Positions 10,401 through 21,389 of a stretch of 51,722 bases of DNA are shown piece after piece. The translations under genes were made by a program, and so were the position numbers. The stretch is from NCBI GenBank assembly GCA_903904605.1, contig CAIVDC010000117.1, positions 1 through 51,722 on the forward strand. Reading direction: 5' to 3'. The notes under the pieces are model-generated. The model saw only the letters and a list, made by a program, of their open reading frames with translations, was not told where the DNA came from and searched no databases. Each line of letters begins with the position of its first letter. The stretch's first letter is position 1. The stretch is from an uncultured Sterolibacterium sp. (GTDB lineage: Bacteria; Pseudomonadota; Gammaproteobacteria; Burkholderiales; Rhodocyclaceae).

Positions 10401-11374
10401 GCACCGCGGCCGGTCGCGCCCTCGTCGCGGATCTCGCCGCCCGAGCCGGTCGCGGCGCCGGGGAAGGGGGAGATCGCCGTCGGGTGGTTGTGCGTCTCGA
10501 CCTTGGTGAGGATATGGGTTTCCTCCTCGCGGGAGAAATATTCCCCGCCGGCACCGGGATAGAAGCGCGCCACCCGCGCGCCATTGATCACCGCGGCATT
10601 GTCGGCGTAGGCCACCACCGTGCCCGCAGGATGCGCCTTGTGGGTCTCGCGGATCATGCCGAACAGGGTCTCGCCGCGCGGCTCGCCGTCCACGGTCCAG
10701 GAAGCATTGAAGATCTTGTGCCGGCAGTGCTCCGAATTGGCCTGAGCAAACATCATCAGTTCGACGTCGGTCGGGTCGCGGCCGAGCTTGGCGAAACTCT
10801 CCGCAAGATAGTCGATCTCATCAACTGACAGGGCCAGGCCCAGCTCATTGTTGGCCTCGACCAGTGCGGCGCGCCCGCGCTTCATCAAATCGATTGAAAT
10901 CAATGGCTGCGGCGGCACATGACGGAAAAGCGCATTGGCCTCGTCCAGCGAGCCCAGCACCGACTCGGTCATGCGATCGTGGAGTTTCGCGGCGAGCGCT
11001 TCGCGGTCTACTTTTCCTTCGCCATGAAACGCCGTCCCGCGCTCTATCCGCACCACCGCCGAAAAACCGCACTGGCGTGCGATCTCCGTCGCCTTCGAGG
11101 ACCAGGGCGAGATCGTACCCAGCCTCGGCGTGACGAGAAGCAGTGTGCCCGCCCGGGTCACCGCGGCCGCGGCCTGGGCATCGTCGGCGGCGAGCAGTTG
11201 CTTGAGACGCAACTCTTCTTCGGCCGAGAGAAGCGAAGACAGTTCGATGAAATACCAATATTCTGCGGCAAGACGCTTGAGGCCGGGACAGGCAGCGCGA
11301 ACCTGATCGGTGAGTCGCTGGAGGCGGCCGGCGGAAAACGCGGGGCCGCCTTTCAGCTTGAGGATCTCGGGCAT
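7460..11374 (-). CDS. purL: Phosphoribosylformylglycinamidine synthase, long single-chain form
   Basis: A 1304-residue FGAR amidotransferase, the fourth step of purine synthesis, converting FGAR to FGAM with glutamine and ATP. The layout is typical of the proteobacterial large form: an N-terminal PurS-like part, the linker, two FGAM synthase halves ([20 protein letters not shown] near 310) and a C-terminal glutaminase. The nucleophile is C1151 in [10 protein letters not shown]; the partner histidine lies in [10 protein letters not shown] near the C-terminus. It stands alone, convergent with the PPIase gene and divergent from cnoX. A very long open frame on the opposite strand of this gene is a codon-usage artefact. 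Confidence 0.98.
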   Translation of the reverse strand: MPEILKLKGGPAFSAGRLQRLTDQVRAACPGLKRLAAEYWYFIELSSLLSAEEELRLKQLLAADDAQAAAAVTRAGTLLLVTPRLGTISPWSSKATEIARQCGFSAVVRIERGTAFHGEGKVDREALAAKLHDRMTESVLGSLDEANALFRHVPPQPLISIDLMKRGRAALVEANNELGLALSVDEIDYLAESFAKLGRDPTDVELMMFAQANSEHCRHKIFNASWTVDGEPRGETLFGMIRETHKAHPAGTVVAYADNAAVINGARVARFYPGAGGEYFSREEETHILTKVETHNHPTAISPFPGAATGSGGEIRDEGATGRGARPKAGLCGFSVSNLNIPGFLQPWEDNAYGRPSRIASALEIMIEGPLGAAAFNNEFGRPNLAGYFRSFEQEVAGEMRGYHKPIMIAGGIGNISAAHCFKIKFPAGSLLIQIGGPGMLIGLGGGAASSMATGANTADLDFASVQRGNPEMQRRAQEVIDRCWQMNDANPILAIHDVGAGGISNALPELVHDAGRGARFELRAVPSEETGMSPREIWSNEAQERYVLALDPARLAEFRAVCERERCPFSVLGSATDDGQLVVHDEHFANEAVDMPLEVLLGRAPRLQRTAVHAKRSLPALDLSAIDLKEAALRVLHLPSVASKNFLITIGDRSVGGLTARDQMVGPWQVPVADCAVTAMGFSTTLGEAFAIGERTPLALVDAPAAGRMAVGEALTNLAAAAVADLGQVKLSANWMAASGHGFEDAALFDTVRAVALEFCPQLDLAIPVGKDSLSMKTTWTEDGQDKQVVSPLSLIITAFAPCSDVRRTLTPQLVTDAGETELLLIDLGAGQNRLGGSALAQVYGATDNQAPDADATLLKSFFNAIQRLSGENLVLAYHDRSDGGLFATVCEMAFAGHCGVSLNLDTLCFDPLMNDIDGMERSPEIVEGRLFDRLISVLFNEELGAVLQIRRDERSRVMDLLREAGLGPVSHFIGSINDADEVRVWRNAKKAFVATRSELQRAWSETGYQISRLRDDPDCAQEEYDALLDVLDPGLTATLGFAPASPHVASGARPKIAVLREQGVNGQVEMAAAFARAGFTPFDVHMSDLQSGRVHLADFHGIAAAGGFSYGDVLGAGQGWAKSILFNAALRDQFAAFFSRPDSFALGVCNGCQMMSQLKEIIPGAENWPRFERNRSEQFEARLVMVDIPDSPSLFFSNMSGSRLPVIVSHGEGRAEFGPGPRPAAAMRYVDNRGAVATRYPANPNGSADGIAGVTTADGRFTIMMPHPERVFRSLQMSSHPAGWGEDSPWLTMFDNARRWLK

Positions 11375-11483
11375 GATGGCGGAAGGCTGAAGCAGATAAA
11401 GGACGAATTATACCCGCCACGTCTTGATTCCCGGCCAAGCGCCCACACCTCGGACCATCAGCACTCACCGCAAGGAAATGTCC

Positions 11484-12347
11484 ATGTCCGAACATACTTT
11501 CGATGTCACCCACACGGACTTCACGCAGGAGGTCCTCGAAGCGTCCCAGCGCGTTCCCGTCCTCGTGGATTTCTGGGCGCCCTGGTGCGGACCCTGCAAG
11601 GCGCTGGGGCCCATCCTGGAAAAGCTGGCTGAAGAATACGGCGGCCGCTTCATCCTCGCCAAGGTGAATTCCGACGACAACCAGGAACTCGCCTCGCGTT
11701 ACGGCGTGCGCGGCATCCCCAACGTCAAGGCCTTCGTCAAAGGCGAGATGGTCGACGAATTCACCGGCGCGCTGCCGGAATCCGGCGTGCGTGAATTCAT
11801 AGAGGCGCTGCTGCCCTCCGCCGTCGAACCCTTGCGCCTGGAAGCAGCGGCGGCCTTGGCTCGCGGCGAGGGCCAATCTGCCCGGGAACTGCTCGCCCGG
11901 GCAATCGGCATTGATGCGCACAACGAGGCCGTCAGCCTCGATCTGGCGGAACTCGATTTGGCCGAAGGCGCACTCGATGCCGCCGGGAAGATCATCGCCG
12001 GCGTCAGCGGCACAGCCAAGGACAAGGTCCGCGTCGAAGCGCTGCAGGCGCGCCTCGCCTTGGCCACCGCCAGCCTGGGCCTGGACGCAACTGCCCTAGC
12101 GGCGCAAGTGGCAAAGAACCCGGCTGACCTCGCAGCACGCCTTCAGCTTGCCCATGCGCTGGCGAGCCACCAGGACTACCGCGCCGCATTCGAGCATCTG
12201 CTCGAAATCGTGCGCCGCGACCGCAAGTTCCAGGACGACATCGGCCGCAAGTCCATGCTGACCCTGTTCTCCCTGTTGGGCAGCCAGCCGCAATACGATG
12301 ATCTGGTGCGCGAGTTCCGCGTCGCACTGGGGCGCACCCTCAACTGA
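11484..12347 (+). CDS. cnoX: Thioredoxin-TPR chaperedoxin CnoX (YbbN)
   Basis: A 287-residue two-domain protein. The N-terminal thioredoxin domain (residues about 1-108) holds an intact CGPC active site in VDFWAPWCGPCKALGP and the cis-proline region GVRGIPNVKAF. The rest is helical TPR-like repeats. In E. coli CnoX the first cysteine is lost and the protein is a holdase that hands clients to GroEL; here both cysteines remain, as in Caulobacter, so it may also reduce disulfides. AAGGA at 11472-11476 suits ATG 11484 better than the in-frame ATG 11478. It diverges from purL and precedes a flavodoxin gene by 8 bp. Confidence 0.93.
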   Translation: MSEHTFDVTHTDFTQEVLEASQRVPVLVDFWAPWCGPCKALGPILEKLAEEYGGRFILAKVNSDDNQELASRYGVRGIPNVKAFVKGEMVDEFTGALPESGVREFIEALLPSAVEPLRLEAAAALARGEGQSARELLARAIGIDAHNEAVSLDLAELDLAEGALDAAGKIIAGVSGTAKDKVRVEALQARLALATASLGLDATALAAQVAKNPADLAARLQLAHALASHQDYRAAFEHLLEIVRRDRKFQDDIGRKSMLTLFSLLGSQPQYDDLVREFRVALGRTLN

Positions 12348-12355
12348 TTCGGCGA

Positions 12356-12859
12356 ATGACACAGCCCATGAAGAGCCTGCTTCTCGTCTATCATTCGATG
12401 ACCGGCGGCACGTTCCAGATGGCGCAAGCCGCAGCGGCCGGCGCCGCCAGCGAAACGTCGCTGCGGGTGAAAGTGCTGCATGCGCCCGACGCGGCGGCGA
12501 GCGATCTGCTGGCAGCAGACGGCTATATCTTCGCGACTCCGGAGAATCTTGCCGCCATCTCCGGCCTGATGAAGGATTTCTTCGATCGAACATACTACCC
12601 GGTGCTGGAACAGATCGACGGCCGCCCCTACGCGACCATGATCTGCGCGGGCAGCGACGGCCAAAATGCCGCCCGGCAAGTTGAACGAATCGCCACTGGA
12701 TGGCGCCTGAAAGCCATAGCGCCTTCATTGATCGTCTGCACTCATGCCCAGACGACGGAAGCAATCCTGCGTCCGAAGCAGATCGGCTCGGCGGACCTGG
12801 GCCTATGCAGGGAGCTCGGCGCCACCTTGGCAACCGGGTTGGCCTTGGGCATCTTCTGA
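12356..12859 (+). CDS. Flavodoxin-fold protein
   Basis: A 167-residue flavodoxin-like protein. The FMN phosphate loop is seen at the N-terminus (LLLVYHSMTGGTFQMA). It is followed by a GYIFATPENLAAISGLMKDFFDR segment typical of the NAD(P)H-dependent quinone-reductase-like flavodoxins, and MICAGSDGQNAARQ, which fits the second flavin loop. No signal or membrane segment is seen, so it is probably a cytosolic electron carrier or small reductase. The gene follows cnoX by 8 bp and is probably co-transcribed with it. The precise substrate is not identifiable. ATG 12368 is an alternative start. Confidence 0.8.
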   Translation: MTQPMKSLLLVYHSMTGGTFQMAQAAAAGAASETSLRVKVLHAPDAAASDLLAADGYIFATPENLAAISGLMKDFFDRTYYPVLEQIDGRPYATMICAGSDGQNAARQVERIATGWRLKAIAPSLIVCTHAQTTEAILRPKQIGSADLGLCRELGATLATGLALGIF

Positions 12860-12893
12860 TTTCCCGATGGTGCACTGCCCGTGCACTGCTCAT

Positions 12894-13065
12894 CTATGGT
12901 TCGGCAAACGCTTGCGCCAGCGTTTGAATTGCCGAACGAATCTCACGATTCAGTCTGATAGCGCGGAACACCGATGACGCGCGCCGATCCGGGAATGCGC
13001 CCTGCCCTTGTATTCGCTCGCGCATTGCTGCATAGTGCGCGCCTCGTTTTCCGGTCTGTCTACTC

Positions 13066-13067
<2 letters not shown>
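12894..13067 (-). CDS. Possible 57-residue protein overlapping the tex start
   Basis: A short open frame reading away from tex: basic, helical and rich in Arg, Ala and Gln, ending ...LAQAFAEP. Its ATG shares CATG with the tex ATG on the other strand, and AGGTGG lies 4 nt upstream, a plausible ribosome site. I recognise no family. It is listed because the 206-bp gap between the flavodoxin gene and tex otherwise holds only a hairpin. It may well be non-coding. Confidence 0.15.
12899..12937. repeat. Two-tier inverted repeat between the flavodoxin gene and tex
   Basis: Outer arms GTTCGGC (12899-12905) and GCCGAAC (12931-12937) enclose inner arms CAAACGC (12905-12911) and GCGTTTG (12920-12926), giving a 13-bp stem with an AATT bulge and an 8-nt loop. 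No T-run follows on either strand. It could be a terminator-like structure for the cnoX-flavodoxin unit or an operator. A direct repeat GTGCACTGC occurs twice just before it. Confidence 0.6.
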
Positions 13068-15360
<2,293 letters not shown>

Positions 15361-15371
15361 CGACAGCGGCG

Positions 15372-15397
15372 AAAAAAAGCCGGTGGAATCCCGGCTT
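15372..15397 (-). terminator. Intrinsic terminator of the PEP-CTERM gene
   Basis: Read on the minus strand, a perfect 7-bp stem AAGCCGG/CCGGCTT (15377-15397, 7-nt loop) runs straight into seven T residues (complement of A 15372-15378). It lies 26 bp past the PEP-CTERM stop codon. It also sits just after the convergent tex stop, where the T-run is missing. Confidence 0.85.
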
Positions 15398-15422
15398 CCT
15401 CCGATACAGGACGATAGAAGTC

Positions 15423-16265
15423 TCAAGCCGCGCCTTTGCGCCCCCGCAGCGCCAATCCGCTCAGTGCGAGCCCGACCAGCAGCAGGCTGCCGGGCTCGGG
15501 AACGTAGTGACCGAAAATCTGCACGTTGATATCGCTCGACTTGTCCCATCCGCCATCGGCCGTGGGGGCGGAGTTCCATGTTCCATTAAATGCCAGACTG
15601 CTCGAATCGAATGTGCGCAAGAGACCGTCCGCACCCTGCTGGATCGATCCGCTCAAGGCCGCATTCGAGGCGAGGAGGTACAGGTAGTTGTTCGGGTCAT
15701 TCGGGTCGATGCCAGCGGGATTTGTCGCGCCGAGCGCGAAATCCATCAAGGTATTGGCCGACACGAGCCAGTTCAGGTTGCCGAAATCCACCTGCCATAT
15801 CTGGTACTGAGTCCCGGTGTATCCCTGATAGTTGCTGCCATCGGCATAGGTCACTGGCGTCAGCGTGACATTGTTGGTGGCCGTATTGCCGGTGATGCTG
15901 CCGGTTACGAGTGGACCGACGCCGACGCCGTCCGGACCGCCGTAAAGCGTGAGCGAGGAGTAGAGGCTGCCGAGCTGGAAACCCGTGCCTGGCGTGCCGC
16001 CGTCTATCCAGACGCGGATATCGTCGATAACATAGCCTGTCGGGTTGGATGCCAAGGTGAAATCGTCGCCAAGGAATATCGATGGGCCAAATGACCAGTC
16101 GACGTTGCTTCGGATGGGAGGAGCTGCATTGATGTTGGCGGTCGGCAAGCCGCGGTCAAAGATCAGCGCGGCGTTCACCGATCCTGCCGCCAGGCAGCCG
16201 AGCAGTACGGCAGCCGTCAGCGATATGCGCAGTAGGCGCGCGGCAATAGTGGTTCTTGTTTGCAT
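15423..16265 (-). CDS. PEP-CTERM exported protein
   Basis: A 280-residue secreted protein. It has an N-terminal signal peptide (about residues 1-33, ending SVNA-A), a beta-rich body rich in Gly, Asn, Thr and Ser with no recognised enzyme domain, and a C-terminal sorting signal: VPEPG, a hydrophobic stretch LLLVGLALSGLAL and a basic RGRKG end. PEP-CTERM proteins are processed by exosortase EpsH/XrtA in bacteria that make extracellular polysaccharide and flocs; no exosortase is in this window. I start at ATG 16265 because AAGGAGA lies 8 nt upstream. It has its own terminator and a candidate sigma-54 promoter, so it is monocistronic. Confidence 0.88.
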   Translation of the reverse strand: MQTRTTIAARLLRISLTAAVLLGCLAAGSVNAALIFDRGLPTANINAAPPIRSNVDWSFGPSIFLGDDFTLASNPTGYVIDDIRVWIDGGTPGTGFQLGSLYSSLTLYGGPDGVGVGPLVTGSITGNTATNNVTLTPVTYADGSNYQGYTGTQYQIWQVDFGNLNWLVSANTLMDFALGATNPAGIDPNDPNNYLYLLASNAALSGSIQQGADGLLRTFDSSSLAFNGTWNSAPTADGGWDKSSDINVQIFGHYVPEPGSLLLVGLALSGLALRGRKGAA

Positions 16266-16661
16266 GTTTGTTCTCCTTTGCCGTGTGAAGTTCATGTTTG
16301 ACAGGTCAGCCAGTTGCCTCGACCTCGAAACTCAGTGACGGAAGCATTTACACTTGCCCTGCCTTTCCAGCCATTCAGCACAAGTCGTGCCCGGACCAGC
16401 AGGCGACGCCGCTGTAAGCGAACATATCTATTTAACTTCATATTGTTGGATATTGGACTTGCTATCTCTGCGGCATTCGATCCACATGATTCCCGCAACA
16501 ATATCTGTTCCTATGTAAAGTTTTCCGACACCACCCTTGCGCTTTGCGGCGGCAGCGAACAGTTCGTGTCTGCAAGGTGCAGGTCCGGGATATACAATGA
16601 ATGCCTGAACGCAATGTCCGGCTCGATTGCGTCCCGGCCACCCATTTTTGAGCAGCGACAG
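16266..16661. other. Intergenic region between the PEP-CTERM gene and selO
   Basis: About 396 bp between divergent genes. The plus frame is open through part of it, giving a possible N-terminal extension of SelO, but the predicted residues there look non-native. The left part holds a candidate sigma-54 promoter for the PEP-CTERM gene. The middle (16420-16520) is AT-richer than the surroundings and probably holds further promoter elements. No RNA gene is recognisable. Confidence 0.6.
16378..16392 (-). promoter_or_regulatory. Candidate sigma-54 promoter of the PEP-CTERM gene
   Basis: On the minus strand GGGCACGACTTGTGC matches the -24/-12 pattern TGGCAC-N5-TTGC with GG and GC exactly 10 nt apart, and 5/6 and 3/4 identity in the two boxes. 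A start near 16365 would leave a leader of about 100 nt. PEP-CTERM genes are known to be controlled by RpoN with the PrsK/PrsR system in several floc-forming betaproteobacteria, which makes this match more credible than chance alone. Confidence 0.42.
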
Positions 16662-18233
16662 ATGCAAGCCTTCCGCTTCGATAATGCCTTCGTCCATCAG
16701 TTGCCCGCCGATGCGGAGACCGGGCCGCGCCTGCGCCAGGTGCATGGCGCGCTGTATTCGCGTATCGATCCGACGCCGGTCGCGGCGCCGCGCCTGTTGG
16801 CGCACTCGCGCGAAGTCGCCTCCCTGCTCGGCCTCGACGACGCTGCTGTCTCATCCCCGGAGTTCGCCCAGGTATTCGCCGGCAATGCACTGATGGACGG
16901 CATGCAGCCTTATGCGGCCAACTACGGCGGACACCAGTTCGGGCGGTGGGCCGGGCAGCTCGGCGACGGCCGGGCGATCTCGCTCGGCGAAACGCTCAAC
17001 TCGGCGGGCGAGCGCTGGGAGCTGCAGTTGAAGGGTGCAGGGCCGACGCCGTATTCTCGCAGCGCCGACGGTCGCGCCGTATTGCGCTCGTCGCTGCGCG
17101 AATTTCTCTGCAGCGAAGCGATGCATCACCTCGGCGTGCCGAGCACGCGCGCGCTCTGTCTAGTCGCCACAGGCGAAGATGTCGTGCGCGACATGTTCTA
17201 TGACGGCCATCCCAAAGCCGAGCCGGGCGCCATCGTATGCCGGGTGGCGCCGTCGTTCATTCGCTTCGGCAATTTCGAACTACCGGCATCGCGCGGCGAT
17301 GTGACGCTGCTCACGCAGTTGGTCGATTTCACCATCCGTCGCGATTTCCCCGAACTGGCTTCCGGAGACGGCGAGGAACGGCGCGCCGAGTGGTTCGGAC
17401 AGGTCTGCGAGCGGACAGCACGCATGGTTGCCCACTGGATGCGGGTAGGCTTCGTGCACGGGGTGATGAACACCGACAATCTATCCATTCTCGGCCTGAC
17501 CATAGACTACGGACCGTATGGCTGGGTAGACAACTTCGACCTCGCCTGGACGCCCAACACGACCGATGCGGCGGGTCGCCGCTACCGCTTCGGCAACCAG
17601 GCCGAAGTTGCCTATTGGAACCTGACCAGGCTCGCCGCTGCGCTAGCCCCGGCCTTTGCCTCCGCCGAACCGCTGCATGCGGGGCTGCAGCGTTATGTCG
17701 GCGCTTTCGCCGCCGCCGAACGCAGCAACATAGCGGCCAAGCTGGGGCTGGCAGAATGCCTTGATGAGGATCTCGAACGGATGGCGGCGCTGCAGGCCCT
17801 GATGCAGGAAACGGAAGTCGACATGACCCTGTTCTTCCGGGCACTGAGCGACCTCTCCGATGAAAATCTGGACCAGCCAGCGCTGACACAGCTCGCCTGC
17901 GCTTTCTACGACGAGGCGAAGCAGCGACAGGCGGGGCCCGCGTTCCTCGCCTGGCTCTCGAGCTATGCGGCGCGCTTGCGCCGCGACGGCCTGGCGTCTG
18001 CAGAGCGCAGGACGCGGATGCATGCGGCCAACCCACGCTACGTTCTGCGCAACTATCTGGCGCAGCAGGCTATCGATCGCGCAGAACAGGGCGACGTCGC
18101 GGGCATCCACGAATTGCTCGAAGTATTGCGCCGTCCCTACGACGATCAACCCGGGTGCGAACGGTTTGCCCAGCGGCGGCCAGACTGGGCGAAGAACAGG
18201 GCGGGCTGCTCGATGCTCTCCTGCAGTTCTTGA
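16662..18233 (+). CDS. selO: Protein adenylyltransferase SelO (YdiU family)
   Basis: A 523-residue pseudokinase-fold enzyme that transfers AMP from ATP to Ser, Thr or Tyr of target proteins in redox stress. Conserved blocks seen are [20 protein letters not shown] (nucleotide loop, near residue 85), [23 protein letters not shown] and [23 protein letters not shown], the inverted active site. The C-terminus ends GCSMLSCSS: the position that is selenocysteine in animal SelO is cysteine here, normal for bacteria. I start at ATG 16662, where homologues begin; ATG 16614 and a long upstream extension are possible. The gene is not in an operon. Confidence 0.95.
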   Translation: MQAFRFDNAFVHQLPADAETGPRLRQVHGALYSRIDPTPVAAPRLLAHSREVASLLGLDDAAVSSPEFAQVFAGNALMDGMQPYAANYGGHQFGRWAGQLGDGRAISLGETLNSAGERWELQLKGAGPTPYSRSADGRAVLRSSLREFLCSEAMHHLGVPSTRALCLVATGEDVVRDMFYDGHPKAEPGAIVCRVAPSFIRFGNFELPASRGDVTLLTQLVDFTIRRDFPELASGDGEERRAEWFGQVCERTARMVAHWMRVGFVHGVMNTDNLSILGLTIDYGPYGWVDNFDLAWTPNTTDAAGRRYRFGNQAEVAYWNLTRLAAALAPAFASAEPLHAGLQRYVGAFAAAERSNIAAKLGLAECLDEDLERMAALQALMQETEVDMTLFFRALSDLSDENLDQPALTQLACAFYDEAKQRQAGPAFLAWLSSYAARLRRDGLASAERRTRMHAANPRYVLRNYLAQQAIDRAEQGDVAGIHELLEVLRRPYDDQPGCERFAQRRPDWAKNRAGCSMLSCSS

Positions 18234-18239
18234 TCGGCT

Positions 18240-18272
18240 GGAATGGCGGCGACCCGCGCCGCATGCCATTCC
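18240..18272. terminator. Terminator-like hairpin between convergent selO and ABC permease gene
   Basis: Perfect 8-bp arms GGAATGGC (18240-18247) and GCCATTCC (18265-18272), with an additional inner GGCG/CGCC pairing, fill most of the 46-bp gap between the two stop codons. No T-run follows on either strand, so it may end transcription only weakly or protect the 3' ends. Confidence 0.5.
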
Positions 18273-18279
18273 CGGACCC

Positions 18280-19482
18280 TTATTCGGCCCGCAGCGCCTC
18301 CACGGCATTCAATGTCGCCGCGCGTCTTGCCGGAAGAACCCCGGCGATCAGGCCAATACAGATCGCCACGGCCTCTGCCAGGAAGACGAAGCCGAGCGGG
18401 GTGTGCACCGGCAAGGCTGGCAGCAGGATATGGATGAGCTGCGCCAGACTCATGCCCAGAAACAGGCCCAGCACGCCGCCGACGGCGGAGAGCGCCACCG
18501 CCTCTCCGAGGAAGATGGCGAGGATGGTCCGGCGCCGCGCGCCAAGCGCCACCATGAGCCCGATTTCGCCGGTACGTTCGGTCACCGCGATGGTCATGAT
18601 GGTGACGATGCCGACGCCGCCGACGAGCAAGGAGATCCCCCCCAGTGCGCCCACCGCCATGGTCAGAATGTCGAGGATACTCGATAGCGTACGCAACATG
18701 TCCTGCTGCGTCGTGATGGTGAAATCCTCGCGGCCGTGGCGTGCCTTGAGCACCGTCTTGATCGCCTCTGCGACGCCGGCCGGCGGCATATCCTCGGCGT
18801 AGGTGAGGTGGATTTCCATCAGGCCGTCGCGGTTGTAGAGTTCCAGCGCCCGCGCCGCAGGAATGTAGGCGGTGTCGTCCAGGTCGACGCCGAGCACTTG
18901 CCCCTTCGCCTCGAGTACACCGATCACGCGGAACTGCATGCTGCCGATGCGAACCCGCGCACCGAGCGGGTTGGCGGCGCCGAACAGTTCGGCCTTGAGT
19001 TTCGGCCCCAGGACGACGAAAGCCCGGGCCGTGTCGGCTTCCTCTTCGGGCAGGAACTGTCCGCTGCCGACCTTGACGCTGAACACCTTGATCATGGCGG
19101 CATTGACGCCATAGACGGTCGTGCGGCGCAGGCGGCCGTTGCCGCCCACCTCGGAGTTGCCCCAGACGACCGGGCTTAGCGCCTCAACGCCGGGAAGGTG
19201 GGCAAGCGCCCGGGCATCATCGAGCGTCAGAGGCCGCACCGAGGTCGGGATGCCGGTCGGCGCGGGACCTGAGGTTTTGACCTTGCCCGGCACAACGTCG
19301 ATGACATTGGTGCCGAATTGGGTGAATTCGGCCAGCACGAAGCGGTGTATGCCTTCGCCGATGGAGGTGAGCAGGATCACCGCGGCAATGCCTACGCTGA
19401 TCCCCAGCAGGGTCAGGAAACTGCGCAGACGTTGCGCGGTGATGGCGCGTAGCGCCAGGCGTATCCCGTCCCTGAATCTCAT
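18280..19482 (-). CDS. ABC transporter permease, MacB/FtsX type (second)
   Basis: A 400-residue inner-membrane protein: one N-terminal transmembrane helix (residues about 18-40, with RSFLTLLGISVGIAAVILLTS), a large periplasmic MacB-type core domain, then three C-terminal helices with the FtsX signature (TERTGEIGLMVALGARRRTI). The family exports macrolides, peptides or lipids by a mechanotransmission mechanism. It overlaps the preceding permease gene by 4 bp and is the last gene of the adaptor-ATPase-permease-permease operon. Two different MacB-like permeases with one ATPase suggest a heterodimer. Confidence 0.92.
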   Translation of the reverse strand: MRFRDGIRLALRAITAQRLRSFLTLLGISVGIAAVILLTSIGEGIHRFVLAEFTQFGTNVIDVVPGKVKTSGPAPTGIPTSVRPLTLDDARALAHLPGVEALSPVVWGNSEVGGNGRLRRTTVYGVNAAMIKVFSVKVGSGQFLPEEEADTARAFVVLGPKLKAELFGAANPLGARVRIGSMQFRVIGVLEAKGQVLGVDLDDTAYIPAARALELYNRDGLMEIHLTYAEDMPPAGVAEAIKTVLKARHGREDFTITTQQDMLRTLSSILDILTMAVGALGGISLLVGGVGIVTIMTIAVTERTGEIGLMVALGARRRTILAIFLGEAVALSAVGGVLGLFLGMSLAQLIHILLPALPVHTPLGFVFLAEAVAICIGLIAGVLPARRAATLNAVEALRAE

Positions 19483-20687
19483 CGCTTGGCCAGGGCCGCT
19501 ACCGGATCGAGCAATGCTGCCCGCCTCGCCGGCAGGACGCCGAACAGGATGCCGGTGGTCAGCGCCGTGACGAGACCGGCCGCCACCGCCCAGTCGGGCG
19601 GGTAGGCGGGAAAACTCGGGTACAAGTGACGGATCAGGGCGGCCCCGGCCTGTCCGAGTACGTAGCCGATCAGCGCGCCGACCAGTGAGAGCATCGCCGC
19701 CTCGGTGAGGAAGGCCAGCCGGATGGCGCCTCCGGTGGCGCCCAGGGCCTTGAGCAGGCCGATTTCGGAGGTGCGCTGGACTACCGAGACGAGCATCACG
19801 TTCATCACCAGGATCCCGGCCACGGCCAGGCTGATCGCGGCGATGCCTGCCACACCCAGGGTTAGCGCGGAAAGGAGGCGGTCGAAAGTGGCAAGCACGG
19901 CGTCCTGGGTGATGACTGTGACATCCTCCTCGCCTTCGTGGCGCAGTTTGAGGATTTCCAGCGTCTGGGCGCGGGCCGCCGGGATCTCCTCGCGGTTCTT
20001 CGCCTCGACCATGATGCGGAACAGGGTATTGCTGTTGAACATGGCCTGGGCCAAGGCCACCGGCACGAATACCAGTTCGTCCGTGTTCATGCCCAGCCCC
20101 TGGCCGCTGCCGGCCAGCACGCCGACGATGCGGACGCGCCGGTCGCCGACCCGCACCAGCCTGCCGACGGCGGGACCGGCGCCGAACATTTCCTCGCGCA
20201 CCTTGGCGCCGATCACCGCCACCGCCGCCCCCCTGCCCCAGTCCTCCTCGGGCAGGAAGCTGCCCTGAGCCAGTTCGAGATGACGCACCTCGATGTATTG
20301 GGAAGTGGTGCCGGCCACCATGACCTCACGCAACTTGCCCGGCACGCTGATCTCCGAAGTGCCGACGGCCACCGGGGAAACGCGCCGGATACTGCTGCCG
20401 CGCTGCAAGGCCAGAGCATCGCTGATGGTCAGGTCGCGCGGCGTGCCGGTGATGGCGTTGGCGGGATTGAAGCCGCCGGTTTGCGAGCGACCGGGCAGGA
20501 CGATCACCAGGTTGCTGCCGAGCGAGGAAAACTCGTTCATCACATAGCGCCGCGCCCCGTCGCCCAGCGCCGTCAACACGACCACCGCCGCCACGCCGAT
20601 GGCCACGGCCAGGACCAGGAGCGAAGTGCGCAATGGGTTGCCGGTGGCGGCATGAGTGGCGAAGCGAAGCAGATCAGGAGCGCGCAC
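19479..20687 (-). CDS. ABC transporter permease, MacB/FtsX type (first)
   Basis: A 402-residue paralogue of the next gene with the same plan: N-terminal helix (LRTSLLVLAVAIGVAAVVVL), periplasmic MacB core, and C-terminal FtsX domain (VVQRTSEIGLLKALGATGGAI). The ATPase of the other family members is not fused, so it depends on the separate ATP-binding protein encoded 6 bp upstream. It probably pairs with the second permease. No gene in this operon indicates the substrate. Confidence 0.92.
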   Translation of the reverse strand: MRAPDLLRFATHAATGNPLRTSLLVLAVAIGVAAVVVLTALGDGARRYVMNEFSSLGSNLVIVLPGRSQTGGFNPANAITGTPRDLTISDALALQRGSSIRRVSPVAVGTSEISVPGKLREVMVAGTTSQYIEVRHLELAQGSFLPEEDWGRGAAVAVIGAKVREEMFGAGPAVGRLVRVGDRRVRIVGVLAGSGQGLGMNTDELVFVPVALAQAMFNSNTLFRIMVEAKNREEIPAARAQTLEILKLRHEGEEDVTVITQDAVLATFDRLLSALTLGVAGIAAISLAVAGILVMNVMLVSVVQRTSEIGLLKALGATGGAIRLAFLTEAAMLSLVGALIGYVLGQAGAALIRHLYPSFPAYPPDWAVAAGLVTALTTGILFGVLPARRAALLDPVAALAKR

Positions 20688-20693
20688 GGCGGC

Positions 20694-21389
20694 TTACCCA
20701 TTCAGCCCGCTGTCGTGGCGCAAATGTCCGTCTTCCATCAGCAATTGCCGGCGCGCCCGGCTGCCGATGCCCGGATCGTGGGTGACGACGATCAGGGTCA
20801 CGCCGCTGCTGTTCAGGCCTTCGAGCAGGTGCACCACCTCCTCGCCGGTGGCGCGGTCCAAGTTGCCGGTGGGCTCGTCGGCAAGAATCATCGCGGGCTC
20901 CATGATCGTGGCGCGGGCGATGGCGACGCGCTGGCGTTGACCGCCGGAAAGTTCCTCGGGCCGGTGTCCGGCACGATCCTCCAGGCCGTAATCCTTGAGC
21001 GCGCGCTCGACCCGAACGGAGCGCTCCTTGGGGCTCACGCCGGCCAGCATCATCGGCAGGGCGACGTTTTCGGCGGCAGTAAGGCGCGGCACGAGATGGA
21101 AACTCTGGAAGACGAAGCCGATGCGCCGGCTGCGCACCTCGGCCTGCTCCTCGGGTGAGAGGACACTTACGTCGCGCCCTTCGAGAAAGTAGCTTCCGGC
21201 ATCGGGCCGGTCCAACAAGCCGAGGAGGTTCAACAGGGTAGACTTGCCCGAACCGGACGGCCCCATCACCGCCACGTATTCGCCGGCAGAGATGGAAAGG
21301 TTCAGACCGGAGAGGGCATGCACCTCGCTGTCGCCCAAATGAAAAACCCGCTCGATCGCGGAGAGTCGAACCTGCGCTTCGGCCATCAC
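20694..21389 (-). CDS. ABC transporter ATP-binding protein, LolD/MacB type
   Basis: A 231-residue cytosolic ATPase. Seen are Walker A (GPSGSGKST near residue 39), the Q-loop (FVFQSFHLVPRL), the signature LSGGQRQRVAIARA near 143, Walker B (MILADEPTGNLD) and the switch histidine (VVTHD). This is the subtype that works with MacB/LolCE/FtsX permeases. The ATG overlaps the stop of the adaptor gene by 4 bp, indicating translational coupling. Confidence 0.95.
   Translation of the reverse strand: MMAEAQVRLSAIERVFHLGDSEVHALSGLNLSISAGEYVAVMGPSGSGKSTLLNLLGLLDRPDAGSYFLEGRDVSVLSPEEQAEVRSRRIGFVFQSFHLVPRLTAAENVALPMMLAGVSPKERSVRVERALKDYGLEDRAGHRPEELSGGQRQRVAIARATIMEPAMILADEPTGNLDRATGEEVVHLLEGLNSSGVTLIVVTHDPGIGSRARRQLLMEDGHLRHDSGLNG

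Noticed and set aside
8069..10828. A 919-codon open frame on the plus strand opposite purL
   Set aside because: It mirrors purL codons in a GC-rich genome, has no family resemblance and no ribosome site; purL is complete and well conserved on the other strand.
16314..16661. A 116-residue N-terminal extension of SelO
   Set aside because: SelO homologues begin near MQAFRFDN; the extension would overlap the promoter region of the divergent PEP-CTERM gene and its sequence looks non-coding.
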